Origin: Pseudeuparius sepicola
Taxonomy: Eukaryota > Arthropoda > Insecta > Coleoptera > Anthribidae
Length of the DNA: 64,000 bases
Assembly (NCBI GenBank): GCA_963920635.1
Contig: OY987298.1
Span: 112,148,035-112,212,034 of the forward strand
Direction of reading: 5' to 3'
In this document: one piece after another, positions 9,203-20,400 of the stretch
Numbering within the stretch: position 1 is the stretch's first letter
Layout of the letters: every line of letters starts with the position of its first letter
Program-made: the position numbers and the translations under genes
Notes under the pieces: model-generated
The model's database searches: none
Told to the model about the DNA's origin: nothing
The model's input: only the letters and a program-made list of their open reading frames with translations

Positions 9203-9523
9203 TTATAGCTGTTCCGGTTCTTGGACGGAAAATTGAATATTAGTTGTTTTCCCGACAGGTCCATAACTAATAAGATAATACTTTCGCCCGTTGAAAATGT
9301 CCTTGTTTACTTGCTCAATTCGTTCTTCTGTAAATTCTACCGTGAACCTTTGCGGTAAAATTGTTTTGAAATCGTCGAATTCCAAGGATATCTTCTCGCC
9401 GAACTTGGTGTTTATTTTCGTAAATGCATGTACCTCAAACTTTCGGTTGACTTCCAAATCTTGGACCCTAATGAATTTCTTCAGGAACAAACTGTTATTT
9501 AAATGGGTCACAAACGATGCCAT
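9203..9523 (-). CDS. Small OB-fold-like protein, family copy B
   Basis: The protein has 106 residues from ATG 9523. It is clearly related to the 16,554-16,862 product: both have NxxFGEK or NTQYGEK, then an acidic EFD/EFE-FKT segment, LPQRxT, EF-x-x-x-RIE, NGRxYY and GPVGxxTNI. More distantly it matches the 35,237-35,539 product through FGE...LPxRxT. The small size, beta-rich pattern and central GE-beta-beta-LP core suggest an OB-fold single-stranded nucleic-acid-binding protein, which would suit a polymerase-bearing element. That function is inference. A TATATA-type box lies near 9589-9594 on the minus strand. Confidence 0.75.
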   Translation of the reverse strand: MASFVTHLNNSLFLKKFIRVQDLEVNRKFEVHAFTKINTKFGEKISLEFDDFKTILPQRFTVEFTEERIEQVNKDIFNGRKYYLISYGPVGKTTNIQFSVQEPEQL

Positions 9524-9586
9524 ACTTTTAATCTTATTTAGTTAAGTTAAAAGTGAGAACTGTGTACTTTACCAATCAACCATCGA

Positions 9587-9620
9587 AATATATACTAAAA
9601 AAAGTGGAGGGGATCCCCCC
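9587..9620 (-). promoter_or_regulatory. Promoter of the 9,523 gene: TATA-like box and GGGGATCCCC box
   Basis: TATATA (about 9589-9594) lies 65 bases before the ATG. Just upstream on that strand is GGGGGGATCCCCTCCAC (9604-9620), the same palindromic box as at 4651-4663. Confidence 0.55.
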
Positions 9621-9665
9621 ACACAAATCCCCCCCACCGCTAGATTTTATCCCCGAAAACCCTAT

Positions 9666-9743
9666 GCGGATCCTGGCTCAGGCTCAAAACCCTTATGCGG
9701 AAGCTGGCTCACATATGGCGGCCATCTTTGAGCCAGGATCCGC
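9666..9743. repeat. Perfect 15-bp hairpin arms
   Basis: GCGGATCCTGGCTCA (9666-9680) is exactly inverted at 9729-9743. A partial direct copy (GCGGAAGCTGGCTCA) lies between them. It is not followed by a T-run and its role is unknown. The frame over this stretch is not convincing. Confidence 0.8.
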
Positions 9744-9963
9744 TTTACTTAACTACTCGCATGGGTTGTCCAATCATATCGTTGCACAGTTAATTAAAAA
9801 TGTAGACGCAAAAACATATCTCCCAAAAAAAAAAGTTCAACCTACTTTCCGCTTAAAAATCGAACAACAGAGGTATCTCCCATCGCTCACAAAACCAATT
9901 CCAGAAAGGACAAGAACGCCAAGGCCGGGCGCACTCAAATTTCGTATCGGTGTTTTCTTTTAG

Positions 9964-11054
9964 TCGAAAAATATTTCCAAGGTAAAAGCTGAACTTTTGG
10001 GGTGTATGTTGAAAATTTACATTTTGGGGTACGAATGAGGTTGATCGCGGCGTCTCGGCTAGAAGGTCAAAATGGGTCAAAATGGGCCTAAGGTTTTGAA
10101 ATTTTTTTTTACACCTACCTAATTCTTCATCTTGAACAAGTTTCATTAACAACATTTTAACGTGTAAGCTACAGAAAAGGCACTCTTCTAAAATAGTATA
10201 ATATTTTTAATTAAAAGATACCTCTGTAAGGATATTAGGCAGACTTTTAGGCTATGTGTTCTCTAGAAAAATTGTTAGAGTGCTTGCTTTAGGTAGCGAA
10301 AATCGCAGGGGTAGAAAGTCACGGTGGAGTCATTGATAAACGGTTCCACTTATCGAAATTTGGAAGGAAGTCACTGTGGTAATCATCGTTAAAATCTTCT
10401 ATTACCTACGCTGCTATAATTAAATATTTATCTACGGCTTGGTTCTGTTTCTTTTCCAATGTGTAAATAGTACATTTTATAATATTAATTTTGTTTCCTC
10501 TCCAATATATTGTACGGTGTTTGTATCACATATATCTGTGAAAAACAACGTTTCAGATATTTCTCAGTTTTTAAGAGCGGTGTTTGGTCAGAAACGATCT
10601 AGTGGATGATGGGGTAGTAAAAAGGCCGCCGTTTTTCCAGAGCCTGTTTTGAATACACCCCACCAAGTCTTGACTTGTCATTATGATAGGTATTGCATAC
10701 TTTTGTATAGGAGTCAGCTTTTGTTAACCCAACTTCTTTCTGTTATCTTCTTCCACCATTTTAATCTCAATTCATCTACCCGACGCCACAATATGTTACT
10801 AATCGTGAATAAATAGCACATTTCATAGTGAAGTTTATAAACCAGTGGGATTTGGCAATTTTGTTTAAATATAATGAAAAATAGCTCGTTTTGGTCTTGA
10901 TTATTGTTAGACAAATTATCGCAAACTTCACTTTTCAGAAGAATGATTTTATTGTGATGTAATGATTGTACAAAGACGCCAGCGCAAACACGATCACGAT
11001 AATTAACTGCTAACCTTAAACAAAACAGCTGACGATTTTATGCGATTTTTATTA
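9964..11054. other. Gene-free AT-rich stretch
   Basis: No supportable gene, RNA or clear repeat is seen. Short frames here lack start context, length or domain resemblance. Confidence 0.5.
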
Positions 11055-11262
11055 TGACTTAGCTTGTTGTTCCCCTGTTCCGCGCTGACTTAGCCTATTC
11101 TTCCCGTGTATGGGTATTTTAAAGTAATACGTATATTGTGACCTAGCCTGTTTTTCCCCTGACTATTACGTTGGTTTGAAAGAGCACACAATTTACCACA
11201 AGATGGCACTGTAATCCCAATTTCAACAAAAAATGACTTGGCCTGTTTTTCCCGTGTACCCT
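11055..11262 (+). repeat. Four spaced copies of TGACTTAGCCTGTTTTTCCC
   Basis: Imperfect copies start at 11055, 11086, 11139 and 11234, each running TGACYTRGCYTGTTNTTCCC(C/G)TG. The spacing (31, 53 and 95 bases) increases. The function is unknown; a protein-binding array or decayed repeat are both possible. Confidence 0.7.
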
Positions 11263-12021
11263 TCATATGGTTTTGTTTCTCTCAAGATTGGGTTTCAACC
11301 CCAGTGGCGAAAGAAGGAAGGCCCCAACTTGCATTATCTAGTTTTTACTCTAATCTTTTCTAGTCTATATTGTTTAGGATTTGTATGAAAAAATGAATTT
11401 TGTATCATCAAGTTTGCGACTCTCCCTGCAGCTCGAAACGGTTGTTTGTGATTCCATACTTTCATAATATAAGCTTATAAGGTAATATCCCATATTTTTA
11501 AATTACACTATTCTTTGTATCTCTCTAATATGTTTGATCAAACATGGATTAGACCTCCTGCGCCCTGCATTCTACCTCAAAGGTGGTGGGAAAATGAATG
11601 CATATAGTTTTGTTACAATTTAAAAATATATATAAAAGAACAATTCAACCTATTTATAACTAATATCCATATGAAACTGTACGTCTAATTTGCGATTAAA
11701 AATTTTTGTTGAAGGTGTGAAACATTTTCGATTTTTTTTTATTGCGTTCTGTATTCTACCTCGAAGTAGGAAACGAACGCATGATGATTGTCAGTTAAAT
11801 GCGACGTGGTTCTTCAATTTCTCGGCCACGCTCGTCGGCCAAATTTTTTATCGAGACTTGCACAGCAAAACGCCGGGCGCCACGGAGCGCCGCTGCGTCT
11901 AGGGTTCCGATGCAAAATATCTCAGCCGCGCTCGTACCTGGATCGTGGGAGCACAGATGTTTGATGACACCCGGATTTCAGAGGCGTACATCAGGGTGTA
12001 GTCTAATTTCTTGCTGAATCA
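11263..12021. other. Gene-free stretch with CpG-rich segment
   Basis: Bases 11,800-12,000 are CpG-rich, with repeated CTCGTCGGCC/GCGCCGC-type sequence, in AT-rich surroundings. The overlapping frames are low-complexity Arg/Ser products of CpG richness and are not taken as genes. Confidence 0.45.
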
Positions 12022-12510
12022 TCAATGTTGGAGGATTTCGGCAATAATGGACCCGATTTTGAGGTGCTTTGTGAAAAAAAAAAGAAGAAAAATTGACACA
12101 AACATTTTATTAGGGGATCTATACATGGTGTTATAATTTATTTCTCCGTAATTAATACATGAACAGTTTTCAAAAAGTTTTTCTGAATTGGTATTAGAAC
12201 AGAAAGACGTAAATTGATTAATTTTCTTAATATGATTCACTAGTCTTGACGCATATCCTCTTCGACGATATTCTTCATGGGTAAAAACAAAATTGAGATT
12301 TTTCGGGTTGGAGTGTTTGTTTAAAGGGTCGAAATCAATTTTTGACATTAGGACAAATGAAACCGGTTTAGCATCAACGTATAATATATAGCACGATATT
12401 TTTTTATCTAGGCACCACTGATCGAACATACTTCTTGCAATACCATCTCTCACGACTTCTTGTCTTATTTTGTTTACTGCTTGTCGATCAAAAAAGAATC
12501 TGATCTCCAT
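12022..12510 (-). CDS. GNAT-family N-acetyltransferase
   Basis: The protein has 162 residues from ATG 12510 (a GTG-led extension to 12546 is unlikely). GNAT enzymes move an acetyl group from acetyl-CoA to an amine. Seen: a beta strand with substrate-side residues (CYILYVDAKPVSFVLMS), then NFVFTHEEYRRRGYASRLVNHI, whose RRRGYASRL matches the (Q/R)xxGx(G/A) acetyl-CoA-binding motif A, then a FCSNTNSEKLFENCSC segment typical of motif B. The substrate is unknown; a protein or small molecule is equally possible. An AATAAA on the minus strand (about 12104-12109) falls inside the frame and the following codons come from an A-rich tract, so the natural C-terminus may be shorter. Acetyltransferases are occasional cargo of DNA viruses and large transposons. 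Confidence 0.75.
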   Translation of the reverse strand: MEIRFFFDRQAVNKIRQEVVRDGIARSMFDQWCLDKKISCYILYVDAKPVSFVLMSKIDFDPLNKHSNPKNLNFVFTHEEYRRRGYASRLVNHIKKINQFTSFCSNTNSEKLFENCSCINYGEINYNTMYRSPNKMFVSIFLLFFFTKHLKIGSIIAEILQH

Positions 12511-12546
12511 GTTGCACAGACGTTTGAATGAAAAATCATCGGTCAC

Positions 12547-12630
12547 ACACTTTTAAGACATTACCCCCACCACTTTTATATTTTTCCATACACTTTTTAA
12601 GACGTTACCCCCACCACTTTTATAAATTTT
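12547..12630 (-). promoter_or_regulatory. Duplicated core promoter of the GNAT gene
   Basis: A 43-base unit is present twice (starts 12547 and 12590). Each carries, on the minus strand, TATAAAAGTGGTGGGGGTAA followed by TCTTAAAA, that is a TATA box fused to the cluster's G-rich box. The inner copy lies about 65-70 bases before the ATG. Confidence 0.75.
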
Positions 12631-12639
12631 AAATTAGCC

Positions 12640-13280
12640 GAAACCTTGACCCATTTGAGATGTTAAGATATTTGGGGAAGCGTTTGGAAGTTGCGCCAGC
12701 AGCGAATTGCATAAGGTCAAGCGTCGTGACTCAGTCATGGCGATAGAAATATTTTTTGCCAGCAAAACGGATGAATTTAGCAGTGTAACGTCTGCAAAAA
12801 GGACGAAAATCCGTCGAAAATATGAAAAACGATTCCCTTGAAATTGGCCAAAAGCTGGCGCCCATACACCACGCGACGGCGAGTATGCGACGCACCACGT
12901 AGCGAGGCATCTCCGGGCAAGTTGACGGCGGCGCGGCGGCCAGATTTCAACAAACGAAGTGGCGCGCAATGCGTCGAAAGGCCGAGATGCTTCCATCTCG
13001 AGCGGCGATTTGCATGTGACGAAACACCGGCGGCTCTCCCACGTGGGCGTATTGAAGGCATCTCCGTTGGAAATGCCTGATTAGAATCGCAATAGGTACC
13101 TTTGTTTACTTTTTACCAGCAAAACGGGTCAATCGGTGTCATCGCTATGTTGTCTGCTATATTTTTTATTGTAAATTAGGCCATTTTTTTCTTGACCTGA
13201 ATATTTCTCTGTTTTCGATACGTATTATAGGCTTACTATTCACGTAAGTAAAGTCAACAGTGCGTTTTGTATTTTAGTTA
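12640..13280. other. Gene-free stretch with CpG-rich block
   Basis: Bases 12,840-13,080 are strongly CpG-rich. Overlapping frames on both strands encode Arg-rich low-complexity products, so no gene is called. A CpG-rich repeat relic is the simplest reading. Confidence 0.4.
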
Positions 13281-13636
13281 TTCATTTTTATCCGTCTAAA
13301 ATATCAAGGAATACCCCCAAAAGCTAGCAAAATGGGCAAACAGTCGATAAAAATTCCGTTGAATAACTTATTACTACTACCTATGGTGCCTTTTTTATTA
13401 ATCAGAAGTGTATTATATGAGTGAAAGTATTGTTTTGGTGAAATTTTTATTTTTAATTTTTATTATTCATTTTTATCAGTCTAAAATATCAAGGAATACC
13501 CCCAAAAGCTAGCAAAATGGGCAAACAGTCGATAAAAATTCCGTTGAATATCTTATTATTACTACCTATGGTGCCTTTTTTATTAATCAGAAGTGTATCA
13601 TATGAGTGAAAGTATTGTTTTGGTGAAATTTTTATT
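13281..13636 (+). repeat. 185-bp tandem duplication
   Basis: Copy 1 starts at 13281 and copy 2 at 13466 (TTCATTTTTATC[CA]GTCTAAAATATC). They are nearly identical for about 170 bases, so the duplication is recent. Confidence 0.9.
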
Positions 13637-14115
13637 AAATCGGTTTAAAATGAGCGATTTCTATGTTTTGAGGTTGTAACTCCTTGTAGGTAATATGCAA
13701 ACATGATTCAAAAGGAATCGAACTGACCATTATTAAACTACAACTTTTTGTCTAAAAAATTTTTTAAAGAGTTTAGCTTCTAAGATTATAAGCTGTTACA
13801 ATTAACTGTTGATAAACTAAACATATTTTAATCGCATTTACTAAACAATTTAAGCCAATATTTTTGGATCCTCTAACTTACGACGCAATAATAAGGCTTC
13901 ACATGATATCTAGAAAATTGCCACTCGCAATATTTTTGATTCTAGATAATCGAGAAAATTGTCATTATTAAACCTAATTATTAAATTGAGTTGAAAGTCA
14001 ACGCACAAAGATTTTTGTATGATATTTACTCTCAGGGTCGTTGTCTCAGAATTCTATAAGAGATTCCTAAGATTTTTTTCCTATTATCTCAATTAGTAAC
14101 TTATTGAAACTCAAT
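13637..14115. other. Gene-free AT-rich stretch
   Basis: No gene or structured repeat is seen. Confidence 0.5.
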
Positions 14116-14326
14116 TTATACAAAACCAATTTTCAGAGGACAAAAATCCCTTGAAAATATGATTTTTTAAATTTTATAACGTTCAGTATTTTTTATTTTG
14201 GTTATATAGTTACCACCTAGCTTGACCCAGAGAAACTGAATTTTACACAAGAACAATTTTCAGAGGATAAAAATCCGTAGAAAATATGATTTTTTAAATT
14301 TTATAACGTTCAGTATTTTTTATTTT
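14116..14326 (+). repeat. Direct repeat, period 127
   Basis: TTTCAGAGGA at 14131 and 14258 begins matching blocks of about 75 bases (AAAATATGATTTTTTAAATT and onward). Confidence 0.8.
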
Positions 14327-14485
14327 TTATGTACTTGCGTCGCATTTTGAAACCTATATCGTAAAACCGGTGGTGGCACCCTGTGTTTAAAAACTATACT
14401 TCGAAAAAACATCTTGTCTGATCCAATTTTGTTATCATTTTCGTAAATGGGGTAAACAAATTAAACGTTAGCAATTATATTTGTA

Positions 14486-14835
14486 TCAAAAAAAATTTTG
14501 TCGAAAAAGAATTTGGCAAAAAAAAAATTGGCAAAAAAAAATTCGACAAAAAAAAATTTGGCAAAAGAAATGTCAAAAAAAAATTTTACAAAAAAAAATT
14601 TTGACAAAAAAAATTTTGACAAAAAAAAATTTTGACAAAAAAAAAATTTGGCAAAAAAAAATTTTGACAAAAAAAATTTTGACAAAAAAAAAATTTGGCA
14701 AAAAAAAATTTGGCAAACAAAAATTTTGGCAAAAAAAATTGTCAAAAAAAAAATTTGACAAAAAAAAATTTTGACGAAAAAAAAATTGACAAAAAAAAAT
14801 TTTGGCAAAAAACTTCTACAAAAAAATCACAAAAA
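14486..14835 (+). repeat. A-rich minisatellite of TTTGACAAAAAAA units
   Basis: About 20 units of 14-18 bases alternate AAAAAAATTTTGAC and AAAAAAATTTGGC. The Phe/Lys-only frames on both strands come from this repeat and are not genes. Confidence 0.95.
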
Positions 14836-14910
14836 ATTTTCACCTGTCTGAATGACAGTCGGTCCTCCGCCTATTAAGATATAGCTTTTACTTCCTTTAT
14901 ATAAGTTTTC

Positions 14911-15060
14911 GTTTCCAAGATATCAAGCGGTTTATAAATGGGACAGCTGGTATATTTACATTTTTTTCTTTCTTTTGCTCATGTAATCCTTGGGAATTTT
15001 TTTACGAAAGGTTTCCAAATATCTAGCTGTTTAAAAATGGGACAGCTGGTATATACTTAC
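14911..15060 (+). repeat. 100-bp direct repeat with GGGACAGCTGGTATAT
   Basis: GTTTCCAA blocks at 14911 and 15011 each end in AAATGGGACAGCTGGTATAT. A third partial GGGACAGC lies near 15360. No gene is seen in 14,836-15,840. Confidence 0.75.
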
Positions 15061-15840
15061 TTGCATCTTGGAGCACTCGAACTGATACGTGGAATCACGC
15101 ACCCTTCTTATAGGCCATTATTTGTCGACTAAGGTTTTTTTTTGTCTGGTCAGCAGAGCCGCGTTTGCCTACCAAGGTTTTTTCCTAACCTTATATATTT
15201 TTTGAATCCACCGGTATAAAATATCGTCATTATTTCCTTCTGTGGGGAACTAAAAAATATTTACTTTCAAATAAGGTTGAGGAAACCGGTATTTAAAAAA
15301 GTAATAACCCCTAAAATTTTTCCAAACGAGATGAACTGAAACAGCTAGGGTGTATAAAATGGGACAGCCGCGCAATTACCTTTTTCGGTCTTGTGTATAT
15401 TTTACTGGAATAAATAATTATTTCCAATTTTTTTTGGTACAACCTCTACATCGTATTTTTTTTACTGAAATTTTTTCATCATTTTTTTCCAAGTGAAACT
15501 GACGTTATTTTTACCTTTACATATATTTTTACCGGTATACAAAACTTATTCGAAAATTCTACCTACATTTTCACGTCTTGGATTTTTTTTACAGATTTTG
15601 TTCAAACAAAATTTCCTATGTTATCTGGGGCCTTCCGACTAACTATTATAATAACTGTTTTTATCAGTCACTCGAAAAAATTCTATCTGCACTTGTATAT
15701 AAAACATTCGTCTTGTCTTGTACATTTCACCGTCAAAAAATGAAATTTCCCAAAATGTTATCGGGATTATAGGATCAGGACCTTTTTAAAATTACATTTT
15801 TTGAATAAAAAATTTTCAAATTTTTTCGATTTTTCATAGG

Positions 15841-16110
15841 TATCAAAAGTGCGGAACTGCGCATGCGCGAAACGCGTGCAAGGGGGAAGGGTGGATTTTG
15901 TTCGGGCAACTACATGCCAGTCGGACGGAGGCCTTCGGCCTCCGTTCCTCCTGTTCTATATGCGGTTTCAGCAAAATCGCTGAGTGCTCGACCAAACAAA
16001 GCAGGCGTCTGTCGTGAACTATTCCACGTGTTTTCTCTTACTATATATTTACTATGCGGTCACGCGTTCGCAGCGAGTAACCCGATGCGACGCAACAGCT
16101 GAGTTATATT
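15841..16110. other. CpG-rich island-like segment
   Basis: It holds GCGCATGCGC, an NRF1-like palindrome, near 15860, a GGAGGCCTTCGGCCTCC palindrome near 15928, and CACGTG near 16025. It resembles a short promoter-like or repeat-derived CpG island, but no coding frame is convincing. Confidence 0.35.
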
Positions 16111-16553
16111 TTTGTGTACTTGAACAATTCGGGGTTTATTTGCACAAATAAATTAAAAATTATGGTTCATAAGATCACAAACGCAGACCTTATCGATAAC
16201 AATTTTATTAGACTTTTTTTTTCATTATTAGCCATTACTTGACATAACCTACAATTTTCCAAATTTATGTGTATAAGTTAAGAATCACCCTGTATACACA
16301 TAACAGTGGAATAGAGTGATATTATTGCTTAGAGTGAGAGTTTTATTATAATATGATGCTTCAGGTGTTTTCCCTTCAACACAAAGATTCTTATAAAAAA
16401 ACACAACAAAAGATTTTTAAACGTTTATTAAAAATTAATTGTGTAAGTCAATATGTTTTATCTTCATTTTAATTTCATATAACATAAGTTCATATTTCAA
16501 TGCTTCTAAATTCTTCAAATATTGTTGCAGTTTTCTTCTGTACTCCAGCTTCG

Positions 16554-16862
16554 TCATGGTTCTACAATAAATTCGATATTTGTAGATCGGCCGACGGGTC
16601 CAAGACTCTTCATGTAATACCTCCTTCCGTTACCGATATCCCTATTAATTTCTTCGATCCGTTGGGGCGTAAACTCGGCCGTGTATCGTTGCGGCAGCAC
16701 CGTCTTAAATTCTTCGAACTCTACGTAGACCTTCTCTCCGTATTGCGTGTTCACTTTGTCCACGCTCGTGATTTGAAAATTTTCATCCACGTCCATATTT
16801 TGAATGCTTTCGAATTTCTTGACGATCAAATTCTTGTTCAGGTGATTCAGGAACGACTGCAT
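16554..16862 (-). CDS. Small OB-fold-like protein, family copy A
   Basis: The protein has 102 residues from ATG 16862. It is close kin of the 9,203-9,523 product: shared NTQYGEK, EFEEFKT, LPQRYT, EFTPQRIEE, NGRRYY and GPVGRSTNIEF. The predicted all-beta core and size suggest a single-stranded nucleic-acid-binding OB-fold; this is inference from pattern. It points away from the giant palindrome that begins about 235 bases upstream, mirroring the plus-strand copy C on the other side. No TATA box is visible; the upstream gap is full of RGGTCA half-sites. A minus-strand AATAAA lies at 16424-16429. Confidence 0.75.
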   Translation of the reverse strand: MQSFLNHLNKNLIVKKFESIQNMDVDENFQITSVDKVNTQYGEKVYVEFEEFKTVLPQRYTAEFTPQRIEEINRDIGNGRRYYMKSLGPVGRSTNIEFIVEP

Positions 16863-16884
16863 TTTGAACTCGGCAAATCAGACT

Positions 16885-17070
16885 GGGGGGGGGGTCAACT
16901 GGGGGTCACACGTGGCCCAAAGGTCAAAGGTTAACCTATCAGGATCTAGGGGTCAACTGGGGTCATCCGGTGACGTCACGTGACCTCGGGCATGACGTAG
17001 CCACTTTGCTCCCGTGACCTCGGGCCGTAGGGGACTCTCAGGATCAAGGGGTCAACTGAGGTCAAAGTGA
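16885..17070. promoter_or_regulatory. Dense cluster of RGGTCA half-sites with CRE and E-box
   Basis: About nine RGGTCA/TGACCY half-sites lie within 185 bases, including AGGTCAAAGGTTA (a DR1-like pair). Also present are TGACGTCA (16971-16978) overlapping CACGTG (16977-16982). Such half-sites bind nuclear receptors in animals; binding here is untested. The repeated GGGGTCAACTGGGGTCA phrase also shows local duplication. Confidence 0.5.
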
Positions 17071-17469
17071 GCCCGTACTCTCTTTGTATTACTACTTACA
17101 TGATTATCTTTCTACCGTGGTGTAAACATATAGTAATGAAGATTATTATATTTCCCTGACCTTTATTTTAGCAATAATATACTTACAGCTCAAGGTATGA
17201 ATTACATATAATAAAAAATGATATTTTAAGACATGAAGGGATGTACCTAACTGACTAAAGAAATATGGTTAGCAAATAATAACAATATATTTTTTTATGG
17301 TAAAGGTAGGTGTACTTGCCACATTTTCGTGAAGATGGAAGGTCCAATGGATTTCTTGATTTTTGAGGCCGAGCGACGGCTGGACTTTGGGGTGGGAAAT
17401 ATTTAAAAGGCAGTTCAGGGTTTCTAGGGGTATTGGTAATGAAGGAGTGCTTGAGCCACAATTTGGTGA

Positions 17470-20400
17470 AGAGGGAAGGTCCACCGGATTGTTTTGTCTC
17501 GATTTTTGAGAAAAAAGTCCCAGCGACGGGGGGACTAGGGGGCGAGAATAAATATTTCGCGGTTCAGGGTCTCTAAGAGTGTCGGAACCGAACGAGTGCT
17601 TGAGCCACAATTTGGTGAACAGGGAAGGTTCACCGGATTGTTTTGTTTCGATTTTTGAGAAAAAAGTCCCAGCGACGGGGGGACTAGGGGGCGAGAATAA
17701 ATATTTCGCGGTTCAGGGTCTCTAAGGGTGTCGGAACCGAACGAGTGCTTGAGCCACAATTTGGTGAACAGGGAAGGTTCACCGGATTGTTTTGTTTCGA
17801 TTTTTGAGAAAAAAGTCCCAGCGACGGGGGGACTAGGGGGCGAGAATAAATATTTCGCGGTTCAGGGTCTCTAAGGGTGTCGGAACCGAACGAGCGCTTG
17901 AGCCACAATTTGGTAAAGAAGGAAGGTCCACCGGACTGTTTTGTCTCGATTTTTGAGAAAAAAGTCCCAGCGACGGGGGGACTAGGGGGCGAGAATAAAT
18001 ATTTCGCGGTTCAGGGTCTCTAAGAGTGTCGGAACCGAACGAGTGCTTGAGCCACAATTTGGTGAACAGGGAAGGTTCACCGGATTGTTTTGTTTCGATT
18101 TTTGAGAAAAAAGTCCCAGCGACGGGGGGACTAGGGGGCGAGAATAAATATTTCGCGGTTCAGGGTCTCTAAGGGTGTCGGAACCGAACGAGTGCTTGAG
18201 CCACAATTTGGTTACCAGGGAAGGTCCACCGGATTGTTTTGTCCCGATTTTTGAGAAAAAGGTCCTAGCGACGGGGGGACTAGGGGGCGAGACTAAATAT
18301 TTCACGGTTTAGGGTCTCTAAGGGTGTCGGAACCGAACGAGTGCTCGAGCCACAATTTGGTTAACAGGGAAGGTTCACCGGATCGTTTTGTTTCGATTTT
18401 TGAGAAAAAAGTCCCAGCGACGGGGGGACTAGGGGGCGAGAATAAATATTTCGCGGCTTAGGGTCTCTAAGGGTGTCGGAACCGAACGAGTGCTTGAGCC
18501 ACAATTTGGTGAAGAGGGAAGGTCCACCGGATTGTTTTGTCTCGATTTTTGAGAAAAAAGTCCCAGCGACGGGGGGACTAAGGGGCGAGAATAAATATTT
18601 CGCGGCTTAGGGTCTCTAAGGGTGTCGGAACCGAACGAGTGCTTGAGCCACAATTTGGTGAACAGGGAAGGTTCACCGGATTGTTTTGTCTCGATTTTTG
18701 AGAAAAAAGTCCCAGCGACGGGGGGACTAGGGGGCGAGAATAAATATTTCGCGGTTCAGGGTCTCTAAGGGTGTCGGAACCGAACGAGTGCTTGAGCCAC
18801 AATTTGGTTACCAGGGAAAGTCCACCGGATTGTTTTGTCCCGATTTTTGAGAAAAAGGTCCTAGCGACGGGGGGACTAGGGGGCGAGACTAAATATTTCA
18901 CGGTTTAGGGTCTCTAAGGGTGTCGGAACCGAACGAGTGCTCGAGCCACAATTTGGTTAACAGGGAAGGTTCACCGGATTGTTTTGTTTCGATTTTTGAG
19001 AAAAAAGTCCCAGCGACGGGGGGACTAGGGGGCGAGAATAAATATTTCGCGGTTCAGGGTCTCTAAGGGTGTCGGAACCGAACGAGTGCTTGAGCCACAA
19101 TTTGGTTACCAGGGAAAGTCCACCGGATTGTTTTGTCCCGATTTTTGAGAAAAAGGTCCTAGCGACGGGGGGACTAGGGGGCGAGACTAAATATTTCACG
19201 GTTTAGGGTCTCTAAGGGTGTCGGAACCGAACGAGTGCTCGAGCCACAATTTGGTTAACAGGGAAGGTTCACCGGATCGTTTTGTTTCGATTTTTGAGAA
19301 AAAAGTCCCAGCGACGGGGGGACTAGGGGGCGAGAATAAATATTTCGCGGCTTAGGGTCTCTAAGGGTGTCGGAACCGAACGAGTGCTTGAGCCACAATT
19401 TGGTGAACAGGGAAGGTTCACCGGATTGTTTTGTCTCGATTTTTGAGAAAAAAGTCCCAGCGACGGGGGGACTAGGGGGCGAGAATAAATATTTCGCGGT
19501 TTAGGGTCTCTAAGGGTGTCGGAACCGAACGAGTGCTCGAGCCACAATTTGGTTACCAGGGAAGGTCCACCGGATTGTTTTGTCTCGATTTTTGAGAAAA
19601 AAGTCCTAGCGACGGGGGGACTAGGGGGCGAGACTAAATATTTCGCGGTTTAGGGTCTCTAAGGGTGTCGGAACCGAACGAGTGCTCGAGCCACAATTTG
19701 GTTAACAGGGAAGGTTCACCGGATCGTTTTGTTTCGATTTTTGAGAAAAAAGTCCTAACGACGGGGGGACTAGGGGGCGAAGAATAAATATTTCGCGGTT
19801 CAGGATCTCTAAGGGTGTCGGAACCGAACGAGCGCTTGAGCCACAATTTTTTTACCAGGGAAGGTCCACCGGATTGTTTTGTCCCGATTTTTGAGAAAAA
19901 AGTCCTAGCGACGGGGGGACTAGGGGGCGAGACTAAATATTTCGCGGTTTAGGGTCTCTAAGGGTGTCGGAACCGAACGAGTGCTCGAGCCACAATTTGG
20001 TTAACAGGGAAGGTCCACCGGATTGTTTTGTCTCGATTTTTGAGAAAAAAGTCCCAGCGACGGGGGGACTAGGGGGCGAGAATAAATATTTCGCGGTTCA
20101 GGGTCTCTAAGGGTGTCGGAACCGAACGAGCGCTTGAGCCAAAATTTGGTAAAGAAGGAAGGTCCACCGGACTGTTTTGTCTCGATTTTTGAGAAAAAAG
20201 TCCCAGCGACGGGGGGACTAGGGGGCGAGAATAAATATTTCGCGGTTCAGGGTCTCTAAGAATGTCGGAACCGAACGAGTGCTTGAGCCACAATTTGGTG
20301 AACAGCGAAGGTTCACCGGATTGTTTTGTCTCGATTTTTGAGAAAAAAGTCCCAGCGACGGGGGGACTAAGGGGCGAGAATAAATATTTCGCGGCTTAGG

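Noticed and set aside
9553..9963. 136-codon frame after the OB-fold-like gene B promoter
   Set aside because: It covers the promoter box and a perfect hairpin, starts in the promoter of the opposite gene, and has no recognisable domain.
12634..13080. Arg-rich frames on both strands of a CpG-rich block
   Set aside because: Overlapping frames on both strands with low-complexity composition point to base composition, not coding.
14461..14877. Phe-rich and Lys-rich frames on opposite strands
   Set aside because: Both are direct readings of the A-rich minisatellite.
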